A DNA stretch of 23,035 nt from Chara braunii. Its lineage: Eukaryota > Streptophyta > Charophyceae > Charales > Characeae. The stretch covers positions 920,438-943,472 of the forward strand of contig BFEA01000490.1 of the NCBI GenBank assembly GCA_003427395.1. Reading direction: 5' to 3'. Below, piece after piece: positions 17,424-23,035 of this stretch; positions within the stretch are counted from its first letter, which is position 1; the number at the start of each line of letters is the position of its first letter. Made by a program: the position numbers and the translations under genes. A model generated the notes under the pieces. It made no database searches, was not told where the DNA came from, and saw nothing but the letters and a program-made list of their open reading frames with translations.

Positions 17424-17425
<2 letters not shown>

Positions 17426-17426
<1 letters not shown>

Positions 17427-17439
17427 AATGCCCCGAAAT
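17426..17439 (+). repeat. Target-site duplication of LINE-A, right copy
   Basis: Exact repeat of 12240-12253. After it the host repeat unit resumes (GAAAGGGGCTGACAGGGAAT), matching GGAAGGGGCTGGGAGGGAAT at about 17948-17967 in a neighbouring unit. Confidence 0.9.
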
Positions 17440-18204
17440 GAAAGGGGCTGACAGGGAATCTATTGCTCCTTACCTCTCACGAGGAGTCACATCAGAAGGT
17501 GCTAGCGTTCAGATTCATTCAAGGAGGTCCATAACTGCAGTCAGGTACATGCTGGAAAGTGCTAGCATGAGAATGCACTGAAATGGGATGGTCCAGCAGG
17601 TAATCCATTGCTCCCCGCCTCCCAATGCATGTGGAGATTCATCAGAAAGAGCCGAGATTCTTCTTTCTTATACCACCGCTACCTTTCCCGTATGTCGGCC
17701 GCGGGCATCTAGTAGCCTACTCCTGAAAAATAGCTGTCGTGCCGCTGCGGAGCGTCGTGGCCAAATTTGAATTTGAGGCCGGCGGCCCCACATATGAGAA
17801 AGGTTGTGGTGGTTTATGAAGAAGAAAAAAAAGAAAGAAAGGGCATGCTAAGCTCTGAACCTGATTGCAATCAGATTCATCCAGGGCGGGCCATAACTGA
17901 GGTCTGATGCATGCTGGAAGTGCTAGAGTGTGAGAATGTCGTGAAATGGAAGGGGCTGGGAGGGAATCCATTGCTCCCCGCCTCTTACCCTGAGTCACAC
18001 GAGAAAGAGCCTAGATTATTCTTTCTCATAGGAAAAAAAAAAAAGTGAAAAGAAAGGAAAGGGCATTCCAAGCTCTGAACGTGATTGCCTTCAGATTCAT
18101 CCAGTGTGGCCGTAGATGCGGCCAGATACATTCTCCAAACTGCTAGTGTGAGAATGATATGAATGAAACAATTGGAGATGTTGAGGTGGGAATGCCCTGA
18201 AACC
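17440..18204 (+). repeat. Diverged repeat array that hosts LINE-A
   Basis: Units carry the landmarks TTCAGATTCATCCAG, then CATGCTGGAAAGTGCTAG, then TGAGAATG...TGAAATGG, then GGGAATCCATTGCTCC, then GAGTCACA.GAGAAAGAGCC. Copies of the TGCTAG landmark start near 17561, 17921 and 18141, with the LINE-split copy at 12231/17424. The last two full units are 220 bp apart (AGCTCTGAAC at 17851 and 18071), while the earlier interval is 360 bp because of an insertion at about 17680-17840. A final fragment, GGGAATGCCCTGAAACC, ends near 18204. The units lack recognisable coding sequence. Confidence 0.8.
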
Positions 18205-18308
18205 TTCGGTTTTGTTTCTTTTGTTTTTTCCCTTTCCAAATGAGCCCTGCCAGCAAGGCATGGCGTTCACTATCCTCTGCGCCGTTGCATGTAGAAACAC
18301 CTGCAGGG

Positions 18309-18386
18309 CATAAACCAGCAGTTGAGGACATATTGCAGTCCATTTGCCATAAACCAGCAGTTGAGGACATATTGCAGTCCATTTGC
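18309..18386. repeat. Perfect 39-bp tandem duplication
   Basis: The unit starting CATAAACCAGCAGTTGAGGA and ending CAGTCCATTTGC occurs at 18309-18347 and again at 18348-18386 with no difference. Perfect identity indicates recent slippage or an assembly duplication. Confidence 0.95.
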
Positions 18387-18538
18387 CCCCTTTCCTTGGG
18401 CCCACTTGGGCCCACCGCTTCCTCCCCAGTTGCACTACGGGGGCTTCCTGGAGCCCCCAATTTGTCAGAGTAGAGGACAAGTTTCTTTCCTGCAAGGCTA
18501 GGGCCATGTACTAAAATCAGTCCAATAATCCCTTTATG

Positions 18539-19066
18539 GCCACACAGCCTCTCCAATGAACACATTTTCCTAAATATGTCAGACTTCACTCGAAAGGCTG
18601 CTCGTCTAAAGAACCGCCCCCCTTCGCCACACAGACTTTCTCAAACACCACTGCCTTCCGATATGGACATTTTGTAATGGCGGTTCCTTTTTTTTTTTTT
18701 TTCTTTGCTAATCCCCCCATTTCCAGGGCGCCCTTTCCCTGATACCACTCGCAGGCTTCTGAAAAACCGGCTGTGACAGGCGGGATGATCGTGCCCCTTC
18801 GAAATGCCTTTCGAGGCTGAGGTCACGGACACCTTTCTAAACTTTCTTGAGGGACCGTCGTTCCAAAGCCTGTGTGGCAAAGACGGGCTGGGCTGTCTAT
18901 TTTACTCGTTTCGAAAGCCAATGTCGAAACTGGAGTTTTCAACATTAATTTTTTTCCGTCGCCACACAGACAAGAAGTTTAAAAACATCTTCTCATTGCC
19001 ATACAGAGGGCCTCGCCACACCATGTCTAAACTGGAGTTCTTACATTTTTCCTTCGCCACACAGAC
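18539..19066. repeat. Recurrent GCCACACAG motif cluster
   Basis: GCCACACAG occurs at 18539, 18626, 18961 and 19056, in three of these as (T/G)(T/C)CGCCACACAGAC. Variants are CGCCACACCATG near 19012 and TTGCCATACAGAG near 18998, and an inverted form TGTGTGGC lies near 18872. Two of the sites (18961, 19056) belong to a diverged direct repeat of about 95-100 bp beginning ATGTC(G/T)AAACTGGAGTT (18920, 19022). A further inverted form, CCGTGTGGCGAAG, lies near 19919. Confidence 0.6.
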
Positions 19067-19735
19067 TGTCCAAGAAGAAATGTCCGAAAGACTTCGGCAT
19101 TTGTCAGAGAAGTGGTTTCTACATGGGTGCAGAGTGTCGAGTTTCAACATCTCCAAAGGGAGGTTGTGAAGGATGTGCGGATTTTCATACCTGCCAGGGT
19201 TGGGGGTACCGTCGCTGCCTCAACACCCTTTTTTTTTTTTCTTTTTTTTTCCCTTCCTGTCCCCTTCCCTCCCCACCCCTCAAAGCCCAGGGTGTAGTAG
19301 AGGCCAAGGACCAGACCCACAGTGATTGCTGGTAGCGTCAGCCAATGGTTGTCCTGACAGGATAGGCCACCTACCCTACCCATCCCCAGTTAATACTCCT
19401 AGCGCACCCCCTGTCCTAACTATCCTGCCTCAGTGTGACCAGCACTCAGAACCATCTTCCTACCAGTATCGAGGGCAACTTGGACCAGACACTTTTTCTT
19501 TTCTTTTTTTTCCCGTTTTTAAACCACCAGTACTTGGCCCAGCTATCTAAGCGGAGCCTCCCAGCCCCCTGCGTGCCAAGTCCTACCGCCGTCGGTCTTT
19601 TTTGTTTTCTGTTTGGCTGTGGCCTCCAGCCAATGCGGTCGGGTAGGCCGAAGCCCGAATGCCACGGCGTGTTAAGGGGAAGCCCGGCGGCCGATAGCTG
19701 GGCCAAGTACTGGTGGTTTAACAACGAAACTTTGC

Positions 19736-19896
19736 TTTTTTTTTTCTTTTTTCTTTTTTTCTTTTTTTAATTCAACCCGATAGGATGCTCGGTGTGCTGA
19801 TAAGAGCAGACACATCTAGCACCGTCAGGGAGCAGACACATCTAGCACCGTCAGGGAGGCTCCATCTATTGGTGGGGAGCAGCACCTGCTGGAAAA
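19736..19896 (-). mobile_element. Retroposon 3'-tail fragment sharing the LINE block
   Basis: On the minus strand the fragment reads TTTTCCAGCAGGTGCTGCTC, CCCACCAATAGATGGAGCC, a tandem 26-mer, then TGTCTGCTCTTATCAGCACAC and an A-rich tail (AAAAAAAG repeats, plus-strand T-rich 19736-19768). This matches the last part of the LINE-A 3' UTR, including the piece just before the tail. The left arm of the main stem (GCTGGA) is replaced by unrelated bases, so only ~130 bp of the 3' end is shared. It is either a severely truncated LINE copy or a SINE that borrowed the LINE tail. Confidence 0.6.
19804..19855. repeat. Perfect 26-bp tandem duplication
   Basis: The unit GAGCAGACACATCTAGCACC plus GTCAGG is present twice head to tail (19804-19829, 19830-19855) inside the 3'-tail fragment. 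LINE-A has a single, diverged equivalent (GTGGTAGCGGTGTCTGCTC), so the duplication is local to this copy. Confidence 0.95.
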
Positions 19897-20246
19897 TTAT
19901 GGGGGGTCTTTTACATACCGTGTGGCGAAGGCAGACACAAACGAAACCGTGAACTACGGGGTTCCCCGTATGCCTACAATTAGGAGTAGTGGTCGGTAGG
20001 TAGTGTGAGGTGAAATTGAGAGAAGAATATAGCTTTTCATAAATTAAAAAAAAAATAAAAAATGGTCTGACAGCTGGCACATATTTCAGGGTCTCGACAT
20101 CGGTGTGGGGAGGCCCGTAATGCCGAAGGGGGTGGCGTTGCCTATATTTGTCAGAGCCGAGGTTTGGACGTGAGTCGAAAACTGCGCCCTGGGGGTGAAG
20201 AGAAGAGGTCGTATCATTCTACTCAGCTCTACTCAGCTAAGGGGCA

Positions 20247-20402
20247 GATCCCACTGGCAAAGAGGATTTGAATAAGTGGCCGAATCTGGACGTCTTCCAA
20301 ACAGATGCAGAAAAGCAGATCAATCACAATGCTTTGCACCTCTCCACAAACACGTCCAGATTCAGAGGCTTATTCCAATCCTCTCTTTTTGCCAATGGGA
20401 TC
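20247..20402. repeat. Foldback: ~47-bp imperfect inverted repeat
   Basis: The left arm 20247-20293 (GATCCCACTGGCAAAGAGGA ... GAATCTGGACGT) is mirrored by the right arm 20352-20402 (ACGTCCAGATTC ... GCCAATGGGATC), with two small bulges and few mismatches. The unpaired middle is 58 bases. It could be a foldback transposon remnant or a hairpin RNA source. Frames across it are not convincing genes. Confidence 0.8.
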
Positions 20403-20461
20403 ACCTCGTTTTTCTCTGCGAGGGGTGGAGACATCTGGATGTTGAACCGTTATGCATATAA

Positions 20462-20602
20462 GGGACGCTGGACCCGTTTTCCAGCGAAGGACAAAGTAAA
20501 AAATAAAAATATAAAAATATAAAAATATAAAAATATATAAAAAAAAGTAAAATATAAAAAATAAAAAATAAAATTATAAAAAATAAAAATAAAAAATAAA
20601 AA
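20462..20602 (+). mobile_element. Very short LINE 3'-end fragment with AT-rich tail
   Basis: GGGACGCTGGACCCGTTTTC followed by CAGC is identical to the LINE-A stem-loop (17265-17288). It is followed within about 15 bases by a long tail of A interspersed with T (AAAAATATAAAAATAT), 20496-20602. The short distance between hairpin and tail resembles a 5'-truncated or internally deleted LINE insertion. No target-site duplication was identified. Confidence 0.5.
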
Positions 20603-20623
20603 AACTGCGGCCTGTGACCGCCG

Positions 20624-20780
20624 TTTGGACACGTTCTGGACCAGGTGCATTGGGACGAGTGCAACATACACAACACTCTACATGCATTTGGACACGTTCT
20701 GGACCAGGTGCATTGGGACGAGTGCAGCATTTTGAACTATGGGGCCACGAAGGAGCCCAAATGCATGTAGAGTGTTGTGT
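20624..20780. repeat. 44-bp direct repeat with interleaved 24-bp perfect inverted repeat
   Basis: A 44-bp sequence beginning TTTGGACACGTTCTGGACCA occurs at 20624-20667 and 20687-20730 with one mismatch. Between them, 20668-20691 (starting ACACAACACTCTACATGC) has an exact reverse complement at 20757-20780. A third, diverged direct copy of that arm (GTGCATGTAAGAGTGTTGTG) follows near 20800. Confidence 0.9.
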
Positions 20781-20851
20781 ACTGGAGCGAGGCTCAAGTG
20801 CATGTAAGAGTGTTGTGTAGTGGAGTGAGGCCAGGCATGTGGAGACAATTC

Positions 20852-21015
20852 ACTGATTGATTGATTGACTGATTGATTGATTTACTGATTGATTGATTGA
20901 CTGATTGATTGATTACTTGGTGGACTGATTGACTGATTGACTGATTGACTGATTGGCTGGTTGATTGATTGATTGACTGGTTACGCATTGTTTGATTGAT
21001 TGATTGGTTGGTTGG

Positions 21016-21060
<45 letters not shown>

Positions 21061-21342
21061 CGGTTGGTTGATAGATAGATTGATTGATTGATTGATGGAT
21101 GGATGGATGGATGGATTGATTGGTCGGTTGGTTTGTTGAGTGAGTGGGTAGTTGATTGATTCGTTGATTGATTGGGTGATTGATTTGTCGATTGATTGAG
21201 TGATTGATTCGTTGATTGATTGGGTGATTGATTCGTTGATTGATTGAGTGAGTGATTTATTGATTGGTTAGCAGGTGAGTGATTGATTGATTGATAGATT
21301 GATTTATTCATTGGTTACCAGGTGATTGATTGATTGATAGAT
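20852..21342. repeat. GATT-type tetranucleotide array
   Basis: Roughly 490 bases are built from GATT units and close variants (GACT, GGTT, GATG, GATA). Within it, about 21157-21252 is a 24-bp higher-order unit (GATTGATTCGTTGATTGATT plus GGGT or GAGT) repeated four times. The open frames with Ser-Ile-Asn-Gln repeats are artefacts of the period. Confidence 0.95.
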
Positions 21343-21645
21343 CAGAGGGGAAAAGCCTGCAAGGTAGGGCTGGGATTGGCCCCCACGCGAGACAGGGCAA
21401 CCGTTTTTCATGGTGAATATGCGCGTCACTGAGTACAAGCGCTCGACGTGCGAATGTTTGTCAGATCTTTATAAAGCAGGCGTAAGAAGCAGCAGCGTTT
21501 GACCACCGTTTTTCACCATTCGGTTCGTCTTTTGCACTTTCTTCTTCATTTTTGAAAAAGACAGGCGCAGGACTCACTATTCTGGTTCTCGTTCAAGTGC
21601 ATAAGGTAAATCCGCAGCACATTCTAGTCCTCCTAAATCAAATGC
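21343..21645. other. No recognisable gene
   Basis: This is about 300 bases of ordinary-looking sequence between the GATT array and the A/C-rich block. Nothing identifiable was seen. Confidence 0.6.
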
Positions 21646-21647
21646 CT

Positions 21648-21920
21648 AAAAAAAAAAAAAAAAAAAAAGTGTACTAAGGTCGATCAATCTGACGGTAAAA
21701 AGTAGGACGGTAAAAATGATTCCTTGCTTCACATGACCGTCATTTAAATCTTTTTCAAATAAAAGAAAACACACACACACACAAAAAAAAAAAAACAAAA
21801 AAAAAAACACAAACAAACAAACAAACAAACAAACAAACAAACACATACACACACGCGCGCGCGCGCGTGGTGAGTCGGTGACCGTCCGACGAAACAGTCT
21901 GTCACACACACACACACACG

Positions 21921-21971
<51 letters not shown>

Positions 21972-22021
21972 AAAAAATAAATAAATAATAATAAAAAAAA
22001 AAATACACACCCACACATGCA
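21648..22021. repeat. Cluster of simple repeats: poly(A), (CA)n, (CAAA)n, (CG)n
   Basis: The order is poly(A) at 21648-21668, a short (CA)n near 21770, A runs, a CAAA tetranucleotide array at about 21810-21842, (CG)n at about 21853-21867, and (CA)n at 21903-21965 with a few CG steps. Long minus-strand frames of Cys-Val repeats come from the (CA)n. Confidence 0.95.
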
Positions 22022-22359
22022 CACAGTACACTCACACACATGGGATCGGATCCACGCACCTTTTACAATCAGATCGGACGACTACTTGTTTGCCCTCAAA
22101 TTCATTAAAATACCGATAAAATCGTCTTAAATGATGCAAAGACGGATTTCTCGGCTACTTTTAGGGGTTAAATTTTGATACTCTGAGATGCAAGGCGTCC
22201 TTTTAGGCTTCATTAGGATATAATTTGTTCAGCGGTGAAAACTGACAAGTGAAACTGGGTAAGGCTCTGTCAGGATAACTCCCCCGTGGCATTGTGAGGT
22301 CCCCGGCCTCGACTCAATTGTTTTCTTCTGGAATGAAAATTTGCAATGTCGTTCTACAC

Positions 22360-22360
<1 letters not shown>
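22022..22360. other. No recognisable gene
   Basis: Ordinary composition with no motif-bearing frame, RNA gene or repeat seen. Confidence 0.6.
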
Positions 22361-22392
<32 letters not shown>

Positions 22393-22521
22393 GCATTTCA
22401 ACAGGACAATAAACCTAACTAGGAAACAGGGCTACAGCCAACGGACCAGGACATAGAAAACTGGACATGCTAGTAAAAAAAAAAAAAAAAAAAAAAGGGC
22501 GAAGCTGCTGAACGAAGAAGG

Positions 22522-22570
<49 letters not shown>

Positions 22571-22660
22571 AGCCAAGCACTGGATCAGCAGATCGGTTGC
22601 TGCGGTTCGTTATATCAACGGGATGAAAAAGTACACTTTTCTTTTTTTTTTTTTTTTTTT
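22361..22660. repeat. Closely spaced poly(A) and poly(T) tracts
   Basis: A runs at 22361-22391 (31), 22475-22496 (22) and 22524-22568 (45), then a T run at 22642-22660 (19). The short unique spacers (28-83 bases) between them carry no recognisable retroposon body. Confidence 0.95.
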
Positions 22661-22702
22661 CCCAAGTTAAAAAGTAAACCTGCCGCAGCAACTGAACTGT
22701 CA

Positions 22703-22809
22703 CTACCTTCTTCCCCCGAATACAACGGTCATTTTAGCTGTATCTAGACTGAACGATGCCTCAAATACAGCTATCATGACCGTGCGTTGTATTCAGGAGA
22801 AGTAGGTAG
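22703..22809. repeat. Foldback hairpin, ~41-45-bp arms
   Basis: The left arm 22703-22743 starts CTACCTTCTTCCCCCGAATA and ends TAGCTGTAT. The right arm 22765-22809 is its near-complete reverse complement (ATACAGCTA ... GTAGGTAG), with a 4-base insertion in the right arm and a few mismatches. The loop is 21 bases. This short-loop geometry is like a MITE-type foldback or a small-RNA precursor. GTTCGATCCC just to the right resembles a tRNA T-loop, but no cloverleaf forms. Confidence 0.85.
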
Positions 22810-22922
22810 GCGTTCGATCCCCGCTGAGCGGACTACCTCAACTGAAAAAATGTTCATTGCGGGTATTCCCTGAACTACCACCATTGGATTAAGGATTCAG
22901 ATCCCAGCGAACCTCTCTCTCT

Positions 22923-22938
22923 CGCGCGCGCGCGCGCG
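22923..22938. repeat. (CG)n tract
   Basis: A pure alternating CG run of 16 bases follows a CT run. Similar alternating tracts lie near 4230 and 21853. Confidence 0.95.
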
Positions 22939-23013
22939 TGATCAATCGATGGATCGACGGGAAAAAAAAAGCCTCTCCATGTCCCGGCCCTCCTACGATC
23001 GACGAACAGCCGG

Positions 23014-23035
23014 AAAAAAAAAAAAAAAAAAAAAA
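23014..23035. repeat. Terminal poly(A)
   Basis: The last 22 bases are all A, reaching the window edge, so the true length is unknown. Confidence 0.97.

Larger units (their letters stand above)
12254..17425 (+). mobile_element. LINE-A: 5'-truncated non-LTR (APE-type) retrotransposon
   Basis: A 5.2-kb element carries, in order, an apurinic-type endonuclease, reverse transcriptase, a long C-terminal region with a CCHC zinc finger, about 630 bases of 3' UTR with a stem-loop block, and 41 A. It is bounded by a 14-bp target-site duplication (12240-12253, 17426-17439). The open frame runs straight in from the flank with no ATG before the endonuclease, and there is no ORF1, so the copy is 5'-truncated just upstream of that domain. 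Four frame changes (about 13395, 13865, 14100, 15870) break the protein. Domain order and the zf-RVT-like finger place it near L1-type plant and algal elements. The clade assignment is inference. LINE-B at 6166-7564 is a relative. Confidence 0.93.

Noticed and set aside
20794-21311. Open frames of Ser-Ile-Asn-Gln repeats
   Set aside because: A direct product of the GATT-type array. There is no start context, flanking coding sequence or plausible protein.
20852-21342. CRISPR-like array
   Set aside because: The repeats are contiguous four-base units with no spacers, in a eukaryotic context.
21646-22059. Cys-Val-rich frame resembling a membrane or metal-binding protein
   Set aside because: It is the (CA)n and CAAA repeats read on the minus strand.
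22809-22860. tRNA gene suggested by GTTCGATCCC near the foldback
   Set aside because: No T-stem, anticodon arm or acceptor pairing can be formed around it.

Overview
The window is eukaryotic nuclear DNA dominated by repeats. I see no intact host gene. It shows dense microsatellites ((CT)n, (GA)n, (CA)n, GATT-type), many poly(A)/poly(T) tracts, a poly(A)-tailed non-LTR retrotransposon with target-site duplications, a decayed LTR-retrotransposon gag/protease region, and no operon-like packing. A plant or green-algal (streptophyte) host is my guess. It rests on a plant-style LINE C-terminal zinc finger, a priming-site-like sequence resembling that of plant LTR elements, and a tRNA cluster of mitochondrial appearance. 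This host call is inference at low confidence.

Layout. 1-910: (CT)n and short degenerate duplications. 1600-3625 (minus): relic of an LTR-retrotransposon gag with a CCHC zinc knuckle, followed by an aspartic-protease relic, broken by stops and frameshifts. 3790-4560: low-complexity DNA with one N. 4580-6156: no recognisable gene, but at 5281-5318 a perfect 38-bp palindrome identical to a Nextera mate-pair junction adapter, so the two flanks may not be adjacent in the genome. 6166-7564 (minus): 5'-truncated LINE copy (LINE-B) with an A-rich tail and a candidate 9-bp duplication. 7781-7795: LTR edge plus tRNA primer-binding site on the minus strand. 7800-11520: no recognisable gene.

11530-11741 (minus): three tightly packed degenerate tRNA-like sequences in the order Val(TAC), Asp(GTC), Ser-like, most easily read as a mitochondrial DNA fragment in the nucleus. 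12254-17425 (plus): the main element, LINE-A. It runs from an endonuclease domain at its truncated 5' end through reverse transcriptase, a possible SH3-like segment, a C-terminal zinc finger, a 3' UTR with a stem-loop and 41 A. A 14-bp duplication flanks it, and it interrupts a repeat unit whose other copies lie at 17440-18204. Four frameshifts make this copy non-functional.

18205-20850: short duplications, a recurring GCCACACAG motif, two more 3'-tail fragments carrying the same LINE block, and two foldback structures. 20852-21342: a 490-bp GATT-type array with a 24-bp higher-order unit. 21646-23035: very low-complexity DNA, a third foldback at 22703-22809, and a terminal poly(A).

The functional logic is that of mobile elements. 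The LINE family would encode endonuclease and reverse transcriptase for target-primed insertion, and the stem-loop near its 3' end, present at three or four loci here, is a plausible recognition site. The best candidates for something undescribed are this LINE family (possible SH3-like segment, endonuclease lacking a visible terminal His motif), the nuclear tRNA trio, and the three foldbacks.
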